Positions 9,125 to 18,791 of a DNA stretch of 64,000 nucleotides are shown piece by piece. The stretch is from Hoylesella buccalis ATCC 35310 (GTDB taxonomy: Bacteria; Bacteroidota; Bacteroidia; Bacteroidales; Bacteroidaceae). Each line of letters begins with the position of its first letter. The stretch's first letter is position 1. The stretch is from contig NZ_ADEG01000039.1 in the NCBI RefSeq assembly GCF_000177075.1, positions 1 to 64,000 of the forward strand, given 5' to 3'. The translations under genes were made by a program, and so were the position numbers. The notes under the pieces are model-generated. The model searched no databases, was not told the DNA's origin, and saw only the letters and a list, made by a program, of their open reading frames with translations.

Positions 9125-10048
9125 ATGAATAAAGCTAAAATTTTATTGTTGACCTTTGCTACAGCATTGCTCGTAGCATGTGGAACAACGCGCACCGTGC
9201 CTATTACGGGACGCAAACAGAATTTGATGGTCTCGGATGAGCAGGTGCTTAGTTTGAGCAAACAGGAATATGACAAGTACATGGCTTCGGCTACCAAGTC
9301 GTCCAATGCAGCCAACACGGCCATGGTGAGGCGCGTGGGACAGCGGTTGGCCCGTGCCGTTGAAACCTATTTCAGCAGCCATGGACTGAGCGAAGAGCTG
9401 CAGCACTATAGCTGGGAGTTCAACCTTGTCGCCGACAAGCAGGCCAACGCATTCTGTATGCCCGGTGGTAAAATCGTGGTGTACGAAGGCCTTCTGCCCT
9501 ATACACAGGACGAACCGTCCCTGGCAGTGGTTGTAGGTCACGAGATAGCGCATGCCGTTGCCCGTCACAGTGCCGAGCAGATGAGCAAGCAGATCAGGGA
9601 TCATCTGGGCGTGCAGGTGCTTGGCGGCGCCCTCGGGGCACTGGGTGTGGGAAATACCACCACACAGATTGCACAGGTGGTGGCCCAACAAGGATTGCAA
9701 TTCCGCAACCTGAAATATTCACGCGACCATGAGTTGGAGGCCGACAACATGGGACTTATCTTTGCCGCCATGGCCGGTTACGATCCTCGGGTGGCCGTCC
9801 CATTCTGGCAGCGCATGGCCAGTGGCAAGGGAAACCAGAGCGACATGTTCAGCACTCACCCTGCTGATGCTAAGCGCATTGCCGCTTTGCAGCGTCTTAT
9901 GCCTACTGCTTTACAATATTATAATGGTGGCTCTGGTGCCGCAGCAGCCCCCGCTCCAAAGACGAGCAGGAAGTTGACCAACAAGAAACAGTCATCCCGA
10001 CAAAAGACGGTTTCTGCCTCCGGCCTTTACAAAAACACGGGGAAGTAA
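9125..10048 (+). CDS. M48-family zinc metalloprotease lipoprotein (Oma1/LoiP/BepA type)
   Basis: A 307-residue envelope protease. It has a lipoprotein signal (LLVACGTT) and the zinc site HEIAH at residues 139-143. The third zinc ligand is supplied by the downstream glutamate in DHELEAD. The segment STHPADAKRIAAL near 240 is typical of the family. The C-terminal 40 residues are Ala/Pro/Lys-rich and probably disordered. Relatives degrade misfolded outer-membrane proteins. A TAAGTTTG -7-like box lies at 9089-9096. A strong hairpin follows the gene. Confidence 0.92.
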   Translation: MNKAKILLLTFATALLVACGTTRTVPITGRKQNLMVSDEQVLSLSKQEYDKYMASATKSSNAANTAMVRRVGQRLARAVETYFSSHGLSEELQHYSWEFNLVADKQANAFCMPGGKIVVYEGLLPYTQDEPSLAVVVGHEIAHAVARHSAEQMSKQIRDHLGVQVLGGALGALGVGNTTTQIAQVVAQQGLQFRNLKYSRDHELEADNMGLIFAAMAGYDPRVAVPFWQRMASGKGNQSDMFSTHPADAKRIAALQRLMPTALQYYNGGSGAAAAPAPKTSRKLTNKKQSSRQKTVSASGLYKNTGK

Positions 10049-10068
10049 CCGCATCGACCATCTTTCAC

Positions 10069-10106
10069 AGGGCCTGGTAGGATAGTTAGCTCCTACCAGG
10101 CCTTGT
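10069..10106 (+). terminator. Hairpin terminator after the M48 protease gene
   Basis: GGCCTGGTAGGA at 10071-10082 pairs perfectly with TCCTACCAGGCC at 10091-10102 around an 8-base loop. The sequence after it is TTGTCCTG, a weak T tract. Confidence 0.75.
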
Positions 10107-10537
10107 CCTGTATGAGCTGATGGGGCATCCGTCCGTCATCGGTTCCCCACTATCTGATCGCCCCTTCTGACGTCTATTTTGTGAATATGTATAATGTTGA
10201 TTTTCAGTAGTTTATACCTTTCGTGGAAAAAGCATTGACTTTGCCCTCCAAAGTCATTGATATTGGGCATCAATGTCATTGAGTTTGGCGGGCAAAGTCA
10301 ATGCCCTTCCGTCCGCACAATATAGGATGAACGCTTCTTCCCTGGTGGGTCAATCATCTTTTTTATTTTCCACCTACAAAAAGAGCGATTTTTCTTGCCC
10401 CAACAGGCGTATAATTCAAGAATTTTCTATAAATTTGTTGCGGATTGAAATGCAATTCGCCACCGTTTGCTTGCAGTGCGCCACATTTCCGGATGGCTCC
10501 ACCTGCGGCGGTGGTTGTTTACCAAAACCTTATACAG
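10107..10537. other. Intergenic region with a 22-bp array
   Basis: About 430 bases without a supported gene. A reading frame leading into NfeD starts at 10445 but lacks family similarity before 10538. The region contains the 22-bp-period array at 10233-10310. Confidence 0.55.
10233..10310. repeat. Degenerate 22-bp tandem array, about four units
   Basis: CATTGA recurs at 10233, 10255 and 10277, followed by CAATG at 10299, each exactly 22 bp apart. Units alternate phrases such as CTTTGCC, ATATTGGG and GTTTGGCG after the core. This is the same design as the arrays near 38.8 and 46.9 kb. Confidence 0.8.
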
Positions 10538-10990
10538 ATGATTGAATACATTTCACAACATTTATGGCTCGTTTGGACCATCGTAGCCATGCTCTGCCTG
10601 ATCATCGAGCTTGGGTCGGGCGATTTCTTTGTCACCTGCTTCGCTATCGGCGCGCTGGGTGCCATGGTCAGCTCGCTCTTTGACGTGCCTCTCTGGCTCC
10701 AAATCATCATTTTCGCCGTGTGCTCGGTGCTGAGCCTCGTGTTCGTGCGCCCGCCACTGGTGCATGCCCTGCATGCCTCTGGCGACAACCGGGTCAGCAA
10801 TGCCGAGGCCCTCATCGGGCGAACCGGCACGGTGGAAGAGCCCATCACGGGCGAGCACAGCGGCTATGTCAAGATCGATGGCGACGTGTGGAAGGCTGTC
10901 AGCACCGATTTGGAAACCATCCAGCGGGGCGAGCGGGTGCGCGTGGTCAAGATGGACAGCATCATCCTCACCGTGGAGCGGTGCCTGTAA
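10538..10990 (+). CDS. NfeD-family membrane protein (short form)
   Basis: A 150-residue protein from the ATG at 10538. Two or three hydrophobic helices (LWLVWTIVAMLCLIIEL, then DFFVTCFAIGALGAMVSSL and IIIFAVCSVLSLVFV) are followed by a C-terminal OB-fold (about 85-150: EALIGRTGTVEEPI then GYVKIDGDVWKAVS). NfeD proteins partner SPFH/stomatin proteins in membrane microdomains, and the next gene encodes one. The upstream frame extension to 10445 is rejected because it does not resemble the family. Confidence 0.88.
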   Translation: MIEYISQHLWLVWTIVAMLCLIIELGSGDFFVTCFAIGALGAMVSSLFDVPLWLQIIIFAVCSVLSLVFVRPPLVHALHASGDNRVSNAEALIGRTGTVEEPITGEHSGYVKIDGDVWKAVSTDLETIQRGERVRVVKMDSIILTVERCL

Positions 10991-11022
10991 CGCATGAATT
11001 ATTCACTAAAAAACTTCATATC

Positions 11023-11973
11023 ATGATTGCAACCTATGTGTTAGTGGCGATTGTTATACTGGCTTTGATTTTCGTCAAGCAAGCCATCATCATCATCCCA
11101 CAGTCAGAAACCAAAATTGTAGAGCGCCTGGGCAAGTACTATGCTACCCTCAGTCCTGGCATCAACGTCATTATCCCGTTTATCGACCGTGCCAAGAACA
11201 TCGTGGCGCTCAACCGTGGCCGCTACATCTACAGCACCAGCATCGATCTACGCGAGCAGGTGTACGACTTTGACAAGCAGAATGTTATCACCAAGGACAA
11301 CATTCAGATGCAGATCAATGCCTTGTTGTATTTCCAAATTGTGGACCCGTTCAAGGCCGTTTACGAAATCAACAACCTGCCCAACGCCATCGAGAAGCTC
11401 ACGCAGACCACCCTGCGTAACATCATCGGCGAGCTGGAACTGGACCAGACGCTCACCTCGCGCGACACCATCAACACCAAGTTGCGCGCCGTTCTCGACG
11501 ACGCCACCAACAAGTGGGGCATCAAGGTGAACCGTGTGGAGCTTCAAGACATCACGCCCCCCGAGAGCGTGTTGCAGGCCATGGAGAAGCAGATGCAGGC
11601 CGAGCGCAACAAGCGTGCCACCATCTTGACCAGCGAGGGTGAGAAGCAGGCGGCCATCTTGCAGTCGGAAGGCGAGAAGACCAGCACCATCAACCGCGCC
11701 GAGGCCACCAAGCAGCAGGCCATTCTCTTTGCCGAGGGTGAGGCCACTGCCCGCATTCGCAAGGCCGAAGCCGAGGCCATCGCCATCCAGAAGATAACTG
11801 AAGCCGTGGGACAAAGCACCAATCCGGCCAATTACCTCCTGGCTCAGAAGTACATCGCCATGATGCAGGACCTGGCTTCGGGCGACAAGTCAAAGACCGT
11901 CTACCTGCCTTACGAGGCCACCAACCTGCTTGGCAGCATCGGAGGCATCAAGGATTTGTTCAAGACCGAATAG
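11023..11973 (+). CDS. SPFH/Band 7 (stomatin-like, QmcA-type) membrane protein
   Basis: A 316-residue protein from the ATG at 11023. It has one N-terminal membrane helix (ATYVLVAIVILALIFVKQAIIII), then the Band 7 domain (about 25-180, with SETKIVERLGKYY). A long Ala/Glu/Lys-rich coiled coil (about 190-255, repeated EGEK/EAE phrases) and a short C-terminal domain follow. It likely oligomerises with the NfeD protein encoded 32 bases upstream. Codon use is notably GC-rich, in contrast with the jet operon that follows. Confidence 0.9.
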   Translation: MIATYVLVAIVILALIFVKQAIIIIPQSETKIVERLGKYYATLSPGINVIIPFIDRAKNIVALNRGRYIYSTSIDLREQVYDFDKQNVITKDNIQMQINALLYFQIVDPFKAVYEINNLPNAIEKLTQTTLRNIIGELELDQTLTSRDTINTKLRAVLDDATNKWGIKVNRVELQDITPPESVLQAMEKQMQAERNKRATILTSEGEKQAAILQSEGEKTSTINRAEATKQQAILFAEGEATARIRKAEAEAIAIQKITEAVGQSTNPANYLLAQKYIAMMQDLASGDKSKTVYLPYEATNLLGSIGGIKDLFKTE

Positions 11974-12372
11974 CAAAACGCTTTCGTAGACAGAAGAAGT
12001 TGCCTTTTCTTTGCCTTAAGAACAGTAAGCACATTCATGTTTAGCGTGTCTTTCTGACAATGGGCGAGAAAAGGCAACAAATCCTCTTCGTATTTTAAGA
12101 GGGTGTCAAGTCAGTTGTTAAATTGATGGGCGAGGGGGTGGAAGCACCTCAAGAACGCATTTTTCCCACAAAGATAATGACGCACTTTATTCTTTCTATC
12201 ATCAGTCATCAAAAGCCGTTTTTTGTGTAAGTCTGTATTTTTGGATATCACCTTCGCACAACCGAACGTTCAGCCATGTAGAAACACAGTCACTAAATCG
12301 TGAAAAAAAGAAGTACATTGCTCATTATGCCTCGCCAATTGAGCTATAGGCGATAAGACCATTTAACCGAAC
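11974..12372. other. Intergenic region before jetA
   Basis: About 400 bases with no supported gene. GTTGCCTTTTCT at 11999-12010 and AGAAAAGGCAAC at 12067-12078 form a perfect 12-bp inverted repeat with a 56-base loop. A TATTTTTG -7-like box at 12236-12243 could serve the jet operon, but no -33 element is spaced correctly. A short stretch near 12325-12350 resembles a tRNA D-arm on the minus strand, but no complete tRNA exists. Confidence 0.5.
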
Positions 12373-13572
12373 ATGAAAACATTTCGTTCCATAGAAGAGC
12401 TGATTAAAGTATTGGGGAGAGAGAAGACGTTGCTGCGTGAGATGTTCGCCAAGCGCAAATCATTCTCTTTCAAGACCGACTATGCACGCGAATTGGTTGA
12501 CTATAAAGAAGAACGTATCAGGTTTTTGATAGCCTATGGCATCATACACGAATCGGGCAACTACCTGGAAATGGAGGACGTGTATCTGCAATTCTTTGAA
12601 GAAGTGTTAGAGGTAAATGAACAAATCAACACGGCTTCGGTGGCAGAATATATCACAACGCTCAATGAGAATATTGAATACTATCTGAAAGAGAATAATG
12701 AGCGTCGCCGCATGGACTATCACAAAAAGGTAAGAAAGATTCTGAAAAACATAGCACTTACCACTGTTCGCAACGTGATAGACCTGAAACGAAATGTGGA
12801 CAATACGTATAAAAACGAACCTAATTATCTTGTCAAGCGAGCAAGGCTCATCCATTTGGACGAGAAACGCGACACCATTGCAACGCTCATCAAGGAGGTT
12901 GAGAAAGTAATCGACGTAGGCCAACCCGTGTTTTTTGCGCAAGCCATGGATGTACAGTTGCGCAGCGTGGTGACAGATGTGAAACTACAGCTGAACGAGG
13001 TTTATCACAATTTGTTGGAGATTGATCGGCAAATTATTGGCTATCTGAATTTCATTGACTACCAAAATAAACTTTTCAAGAAAATTCAGCAAATAAAATA
13101 CCTGAAAGATCAACTAACCTGGGAAGAGCATACCAATGTAAAAATGGTGATGGGGCAGACGAATCCTGTGTGGATAGAGCCACAAGCGGGATACAGGCTC
13201 AAACTGTCTATCAACTATTTACGCAACGAAGATGGGGCGATAGAACTTCTTCAAAACGTCATGCAACGCATCAAGTTGCCCAACAAGGCGCAACAAACGG
13301 CTGCCGAAGCTATTGATGCGGCTTATATTCAGCAGCAGGAAGAACGAATATCGGTAGTGAGCCAGCAAGAAATGATGAATGCCTTTAGAGCGCAAGGCAG
13401 CCATTTGTTTGCTTTCGTGATGAACCATGCGTATAAAAGAGAATTGAACATCGAAGAAAAGCTGGTGCTATTCTGCCAAATAGCCACACAATACGAAAGC
13501 GAATTGCGTTTTACAAGTCAAACAGAAACTACTCAAAACATAGAGTACCCACTTATTTATCCGGCAAAATAA
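12373..13572 (+). CDS. jetA: JetA / MksF-like kleisin subunit of a Wadjet-type condensin
   Basis: A 399-residue helical protein, first gene of a four-gene overlapping operon. In JetABCD/MksBEFG systems this position encodes the kleisin, which bridges the SMC-like ATPase heads and recruits the other subunits. The N-terminus looks like a winged-helix and helical bundle (RSIEELIKVLGREKTLLREMF). Long amphipathic helices occupy 90-260. No catalytic motif is visible, as expected. The assignment rests mainly on operon order and on size and helicity, not on a diagnostic motif. The stop codon overlaps the start of jetB by one base (TAATG). Confidence 0.75.
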   Translation: MKTFRSIEELIKVLGREKTLLREMFAKRKSFSFKTDYARELVDYKEERIRFLIAYGIIHESGNYLEMEDVYLQFFEEVLEVNEQINTASVAEYITTLNENIEYYLKENNERRRMDYHKKVRKILKNIALTTVRNVIDLKRNVDNTYKNEPNYLVKRARLIHLDEKRDTIATLIKEVEKVIDVGQPVFFAQAMDVQLRSVVTDVKLQLNEVYHNLLEIDRQIIGYLNFIDYQNKLFKKIQQIKYLKDQLTWEEHTNVKMVMGQTNPVWIEPQAGYRLKLSINYLRNEDGAIELLQNVMQRIKLPNKAQQTAAEAIDAAYIQQQEERISVVSQQEMMNAFRAQGSHLFAFVMNHAYKRELNIEEKLVLFCQIATQYESELRFTSQTETTQNIEYPLIYPAK

Positions 13573-14126
13573 TGAAAAAGACCGAAGAAATTTTTAGCAT
13601 ATTAAGCAAGGGAATGTTTATCTCACGCAATAGCACGTCGCAAAACATGAGAGCTTATTACGACTTGTTGGAAGATCATCAACAAGAGTATGCCGACTAT
13701 TATGCTGGCATTGGCTTTTTGTTAGAAGGAGGTAATGGGTATTTTTATTTTTGCAGAAAAGAGAGTAAGGCCGATATGCAGCGCAAATTAGAGCGCATGG
13801 CACAATGGATTGACATTCTTGATTTCTTGAAAACATACAACGGTACCTTTTCATCAGGCTTTGAATTCATGACGTCAGACATCGAGGTAAGATTGAGTTC
13901 GGATATTGAGTTGAAGGAGAAGGCTGAACAATTGTTTCGTGGCAGGCACAGCACACATCAGGAAATCATAGAGCGGTTGATGAAAGAGTTAACCGACAAT
14001 GGCTTTGCCGAACTTATTAGTGAGGTGACGAAACAGTATGTAGTCACAGATGCGTTTCATTACATGGAAGAACTTGTTGACTGCTTAACCATATCAGAGG
14101 AGGTGAAGAATGAGATACCTGAATAA
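13572..14126 (+). CDS. jetB: JetB / MksE-like subunit
   Basis: A 184-residue protein between the kleisin and the ATPase, the place and size of MukE/MksE/JetB (DUF4194-like) winged-helix subunits that bind kleisin and DNA. It begins with FSILSKGMFISRNS and contains an aromatic GIGFLLEGGNGYFYFCRKE hairpin, plausibly a wing. It ends with an acidic tail. Coupling is tight: one base shared with jetA, and a 17-base overlap with jetC. Confidence 0.75.
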   Translation: MKKTEEIFSILSKGMFISRNSTSQNMRAYYDLLEDHQQEYADYYAGIGFLLEGGNGYFYFCRKESKADMQRKLERMAQWIDILDFLKTYNGTFSSGFEFMTSDIEVRLSSDIELKEKAEQLFRGRHSTHQEIIERLMKELTDNGFAELISEVTKQYVVTDAFHYMEELVDCLTISEEVKNEIPE

Positions 14127-17100
14127 GATAGTTTTCATCAACAGCGCACACATTCCGTATGCAGAAGTAAAGGTAGACGGCAACGTTCACTTTGTTGGAA
14201 CACAAGGTGTCGGTAAAAGTACGGTGCTACGAGCGTTGTTGTTTTTCTACAACGCCGACAAATTGAAGTTGGGTATTCCGCGTGAAAAGCAGTCTTTCGA
14301 TGCTTTTTATTTTCCTTACCCTAACTCTTATATCGTTTACGAAGTGGTTAGAGATGCCAATGCGTATTTCATCTTGGCCTTTAAGCATCGGGGTAGGGTG
14401 GCTTTTCGGTATATCGACTGTGCTTATCGGCGTGAGATGCTCATGAGCGAGCAAGGTGAAGTGTACACCGAGTGGATGCACATACAGCAAAAAATAGACA
14501 AAGGGGTACACACCTCTCGTATCATTGATAGGTATGAGGAGTATCGCGACATTATATTTGGAAACCGACATGAGGTGCAACCCGAGTTTCGCAAATATGC
14601 CATTGCCGAAAGTAATAAGTATCAAAACATTCCACGAACCATTCAAAATGTGTTTCTGAACACGAAACTGGATGCCGAATTCATCAAAAACACCATGATT
14701 AGTTCGATGACGGATGACGAGATTTCTATTGATTTGGCTTACTATAGAAGTCAAGTGTCGGCGTTTGAACAAGAATACAACGACGTTCATTTGTGGTATA
14801 AAACCGACAAGCATGGGGTGGTTACGGTGCGAAGAGATGCCGATAAAGTGGAGAAGGCTTATCATGACTTATTGATGATTACCGCTAAAATCAAAGAGTT
14901 GATCAGCGAATTGGTATATACTTATCAACGAGATGAGCAGCGTTTGCCCTTGTTATATCAAGAATTAGGAAAATTAAAAGAAGAGTTTGCGCGTATCAAC
15001 AGACTGATTTCAGAAGAAAGCGGCAAGTACAACAAACAGAAGGATGGTAAAAATCGTGAGTTGGGAGCGGTAGAGGCTCGTTTGAAAGAAATTGCTGATA
15101 AAAGAAAGTTTTACCAGCAAAGCGATATCTTGTCTGTGGTTAACAGAATTGAGAAAGAGGATTTTGTAAAAAACGAAATAGAGAATAAAAAACGATATAA
15201 AGAAGAACTAACACTGCAACATAAGAGTATTACTGATAAATACGCAGCACTGACAGAAAAACTGCAATTAGAACTTCGTACTATTGAAGCCACTTATAAC
15301 GAAAAGAAAAACCTTTTGCAAGCGGTGTACAACAGGGAAGTGGAGCGTATAACACAACAAAAAGAGGAGCGGAATAAAGAGATTTATAAGCATTTTGATG
15401 TTGAAAGCCAAACTGTTGATGAGAAAATACAAACTGCTAACATTGATTTGGCGGCTGCAAAGAGTAAAAGATCGACATATCAGAATACGCATTTGTACGC
15501 CAACGAGTTGGAACAATGTAAAAATAAAATAGATCAACTCCATGAACAGCATAGGAAAACAGAAATTGAAAAGGAACAAAATCGCAGTAAGATCAATGAA
15601 CTGAGGCATGAAGCTGAAGCCGAAAGGCAAAAAATAGAGCAGGAATTGCAAGCTCAACTGAAAGACTTGGAACAAAAGAATGAAAAGCTTGCTCAACAAA
15701 TAGCTAAACTTGATGAGCTTCTTGCACAGTACAAGGGATCGTTTTATGAGTGGCTGTCTACGCATAAGCAGGGCTGGCAACAAACGATTGGCAAGGTGGT
15801 TGACGAACAACATGTATTGTATAACAACCAACTGCACCCACAATTGAGCAGTCAACACAATGATTCGCTCTTTGGAGTTGATGTGGATTTGTCGCAAATA
15901 GAGCGTGAAATCCGTACGCCAGACGATTTGAAAGCTGAAAAACAAGATGCTGAACAAGAGATTGAAGAAAACAAAAAGCGTATTTATAAATGTACTACTG
16001 CCACTCAAGAGAACATCCAACAAATAGAAAATCGGTATGCTAAACAGATTAGAGAACTGCGTATGGCACACCAAACGTTAGAGGCCAACTTGCTACAAAC
16101 GGCTCAACAGATAAAAGTTGAACAGGTTAAAATGCAAAATTGGGATAAACGAAACGAGGAAGAAAAACAAAAACGATTAGAAAATATTGACCTGCAAATC
16201 AGTAAACTGCAAGAACAACTATCTACCTTCCAACAAGAAAAAGAGAAATTGCGCAACAAGCGGTATCGGGAGTTGAAAGCTTCTGAACAAGAATCCGCAT
16301 CTGCCAACAATGCAAAACGTAAAGACACGGATAACAAAATAGAAAAATTGCTACAAGAAACGCAAGAAAAAACCACCGCTATCAATAGTCAGATCGAACA
16401 GTTAAAAATGCAAGAAAGCAATGAATTGGCTGGACAAGGGGTGAATACAACTGCTTTGCAACAAATAAACGATAAGCTGGTAGCGTTAGAAAAGGAGCTT
16501 GATTTTATTAACAACAACCGCAAACGATATTTCGAGTATTTATCGTTTAAAGAAGAATGGTTGCCCGAAGAGGATAAAAAGAAAGAGCAAAAGAGGAAGT
16601 TGGAAAATGACTTGGCGCTGTTGGATGAAAAATTTAGATTGAGAAGCAGCCGATTAGGACAACAGAAATTGCAGTTTGAAACAAAAATAAGAGATAAAGA
16701 AGCGGAACAAACGCAATTGGAAAAAGGGTTGACAGCGGTTGACAATTTCAAATTGTCTATAGAGAACAAAACTTCTATTGAATGGACAACTGTCAAGCCA
16801 AAGACGTCAACAGATCCTACAGAGCAGGTTTTGCAATTACTAAAAGACAGCCTATATGATAAACTTGGGAAGGCTGATGCGTTAAAACAAAACGTTGATC
16901 GGTTTAAAAGCTACTTCTCTACTAAGAACACTTTCGCCTTTAAAACCCAATTAAACACAGATGATGACTATATGACATTTGCACAAAATTTGTGCGACTT
17001 TATAGATCATGACAAAATAGAGGAATATAGTAGGAGGCTTAGCAATAGATATGGCGACATCTTGCAACGCATATCAAAAGAGGTGGGAAGCATTAACAGC

Positions 17101-17775
17101 TACGCCAGTGAAATAGGAAAGATCATTAACGACATCAATGCCGACTTCCACGAGCGTAACTTTGCGGGCGTGATTAAAGAAATTGCCTTGCGCAGTCAGC
17201 CCAGTAGCGACCGCTTAATGATATTGCTCAACGATATGAAAACCTTTAATGACGAGCATACCTACGACATAGGCGAACTGAATTTGTTTTCATCTGTACA
17301 ACAAAGAGATGATACCAACAGTGGGGTCACCAAACGATTGTTTGAATTTATGATGTGCTTAAACGAGAATCCGAACAGAAGTAGGTTGGTTTTGAGCGAT
17401 ACCTTCAAACTGCAATTCCGCATCAAAGAAAACGATAACGACACAGGTTGGATAGAAAAAATATCGAATGTGGGTTCGGATGGTACGGATATTTTAGTGA
17501 AAGCAATGGTTAACATCATGCTTATCAACGTGTTTAAGGAAAAGGTGTCGAGAAAGTTTGGCGACTTTACCTTGCATTGTATGATGGACGAGATTGGTAA
17601 ATTGCATCCCAACAACGTGCGGGGAATACTGAAATTTGCAAATGTTCGCAACATCTATTTGGTGAATAGTTCGCCTATATCGTATGCGGTATCCGATTAC
17701 AAGTATACTTATCTGCTCACAAAAGATAACAAATCAAACACGCTTGTCAAAGCACTTATTACGATGAAAGTATGA
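14110..17775 (+). CDS. jetC: JetC / MksB-like SMC-type ATPase
   Basis: A 1221-residue SMC-like motor. Walker A is GTQGVGKST at residues 30-38 near the N-terminus. Residues about 255-900 are very long coiled coils rich in Glu/Lys/Gln with a hinge-like break around 540-600 (YKGSFYEWLSTHKQGW). The C-terminal head carries a signature-like segment (NVGSDGTDILVKAMVN) and Walker B (LHCMMDEIGKLHP). In Wadjet systems this ATPase extrudes loops on incoming plasmids. The start is backed by an unusually strong Shine-Dalgarno (AGGAGGTG) for this phylum, at about 14099. Base composition is clearly more AT-rich than the SPFH and wecB genes flanking the operon. Confidence 0.92.
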   Translation: MRYLNKIVFINSAHIPYAEVKVDGNVHFVGTQGVGKSTVLRALLFFYNADKLKLGIPREKQSFDAFYFPYPNSYIVYEVVRDANAYFILAFKHRGRVAFRYIDCAYRREMLMSEQGEVYTEWMHIQQKIDKGVHTSRIIDRYEEYRDIIFGNRHEVQPEFRKYAIAESNKYQNIPRTIQNVFLNTKLDAEFIKNTMISSMTDDEISIDLAYYRSQVSAFEQEYNDVHLWYKTDKHGVVTVRRDADKVEKAYHDLLMITAKIKELISELVYTYQRDEQRLPLLYQELGKLKEEFARINRLISEESGKYNKQKDGKNRELGAVEARLKEIADKRKFYQQSDILSVVNRIEKEDFVKNEIENKKRYKEELTLQHKSITDKYAALTEKLQLELRTIEATYNEKKNLLQAVYNREVERITQQKEERNKEIYKHFDVESQTVDEKIQTANIDLAAAKSKRSTYQNTHLYANELEQCKNKIDQLHEQHRKTEIEKEQNRSKINELRHEAEAERQKIEQELQAQLKDLEQKNEKLAQQIAKLDELLAQYKGSFYEWLSTHKQGWQQTIGKVVDEQHVLYNNQLHPQLSSQHNDSLFGVDVDLSQIEREIRTPDDLKAEKQDAEQEIEENKKRIYKCTTATQENIQQIENRYAKQIRELRMAHQTLEANLLQTAQQIKVEQVKMQNWDKRNEEEKQKRLENIDLQISKLQEQLSTFQQEKEKLRNKRYRELKASEQESASANNAKRKDTDNKIEKLLQETQEKTTAINSQIEQLKMQESNELAGQGVNTTALQQINDKLVALEKELDFINNNRKRYFEYLSFKEEWLPEEDKKKEQKRKLENDLALLDEKFRLRSSRLGQQKLQFETKIRDKEAEQTQLEKGLTAVDNFKLSIENKTSIEWTTVKPKTSTDPTEQVLQLLKDSLYDKLGKADALKQNVDRFKSYFSTKNTFAFKTQLNTDDDYMTFAQNLCDFIDHDKIEEYSRRLSNRYGDILQRISKEVGSINSYASEIGKIINDINADFHERNFAGVIKEIALRSQPSSDRLMILLNDMKTFNDEHTYDIGELNLFSSVQQRDDTNSGVTKRLFEFMMCLNENPNRSRLVLSDTFKLQFRIKENDNDTGWIEKISNVGSDGTDILVKAMVNIMLINVFKEKVSRKFGDFTLHCMMDEIGKLHPNNVRGILKFANVRNIYLVNSSPISYAVSDYKYTYLLTKDNKSNTLVKALITMKV

Positions 17776-18620
17776 ATATCACACGTTCGCTATTGGAAAA
17801 TCTATGCGCATTGGCTGCCGGCGAAACGATTGCTGCCAGTAAATTAAAGGGTAAATGGATAAACGAAATGCTGCAAGACGGGGTGCTTGTCGCGATTAGT
17901 CATGGCAGCAGGGTGACGTATAAGGTGGCTGCTATTGACTATTTTCAAAAATATTTGGCAGAAAAATACAACTTGCGAGATGTTCAGGCCATACTGGATA
18001 TGAAGCTGAAACATGATACCGAACGGAGTAGGCAGGTGGCATTGTCGGGAGATTCGAAGCTGTTGAGGCAACGAACAATGAGGGGCTTTTTGGTAAACGG
18101 ATACGAACCGTTGGAGGTAGAGCTGTCGGGCGTGCGTCAAACACTTCGTTTTCAACCTGGCATGTTGCCTTTTATCCATGATTATCCTTCGCTTGTCATT
18201 CCTACAGACGTAACGGTTATAGGTATGGAGAATGTGGAAAACTTCGTGCAGATAGCCCATCAGCGTTATTTGTTTCCTAACAACAGACTGTTGTTTGTAT
18301 CACGTTATCCTCAATCGGGCGATTTGATAAAATGGTTGAAAACCATTCCTAACCCTTATATTCACTTTGGTGATTTCGATTTGGCGGGTATACATATCTA
18401 TTTGTCCGAATATTACAAGCATTTAGGTTCGCGTGCTTCGTTCCTCATTCCCACCGACATAGCCACACGCTTGCAACACGGTAGCGGACAAAGATACGAT
18501 GCACAATACGACAAATTCAAAGATATGGTTGTTACGGATCAGCGGGTACAGCCTCTAGTCGACCTTATTCATCGCACACATAAAGGTTACGATCAAGAGG
18601 GATATATACAAAAAGAATAA
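17772..18620 (+). CDS. jetD: JetD / MksG-like Toprim nuclease subunit (short form)
   Basis: A 282-residue protein overlapping jetC by 4 bases (ATGA). The N-terminus looks like a small winged helix (about 1-60). A Toprim nuclease fold follows, with the conserved glutamate in VIGMENVENF (E153) and the acidic pair in HFGDFDLAG (D201, D203). A C-terminal DQE motif sits at about residue 276. In JetABCD this topoisomerase VI-like subunit cuts circular DNA after loop extrusion. The protein is about 100 residues shorter than the usual JetD, so part of the N-terminal domain seems reduced; all metal-binding residues remain. Confidence 0.85.
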   Translation: MNITRSLLENLCALAAGETIAASKLKGKWINEMLQDGVLVAISHGSRVTYKVAAIDYFQKYLAEKYNLRDVQAILDMKLKHDTERSRQVALSGDSKLLRQRTMRGFLVNGYEPLEVELSGVRQTLRFQPGMLPFIHDYPSLVIPTDVTVIGMENVENFVQIAHQRYLFPNNRLLFVSRYPQSGDLIKWLKTIPNPYIHFGDFDLAGIHIYLSEYYKHLGSRASFLIPTDIATRLQHGSGQRYDAQYDKFKDMVVTDQRVQPLVDLIHRTHKGYDQEGYIQKE

Positions 18621-18783
18621 CCGTATGCGTGCCTCTCATGAAAGGAGAGTGCATCAATAAATCGAACAACGCTGTTGTCTTCTGATGGGGTAGTAGCATG
18701 GCAGAAGTCACAAGATATGCTTCTGTCTGGGCAAAAAGACAAGTTCTTCTGTCTAAATGTATGGCCGTTCTATTAATAATGTA

Positions 18784-18791
18784 TAACTTTG
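18784..18791 (+). promoter_or_regulatory. -7 box before wecB
   Basis: TAACTTTG, an exact match to TAnnTTTG, 15 bases before the wecB start. A -33 element at the expected place is not clear. It suggests wecB is not simply read through from the jet operon. Confidence 0.45.

Noticed and set aside
10720..11022. Longer N-terminus for the SPFH protein
   Set aside because: The frame is open through the nfeD gene but reads Arg/Ala/Gly-rich sequence. The membrane helix typical of the family begins at the ATG at 11023.
12322..12352. tRNA D-arm-like segment on the minus strand upstream of jetA
   Set aside because: Only about 25 bases resemble the TAGCTCAnTTGG stretch. No anticodon arm, T arm or acceptor stem follows, so it is neither a tRNA nor a proven attachment site.
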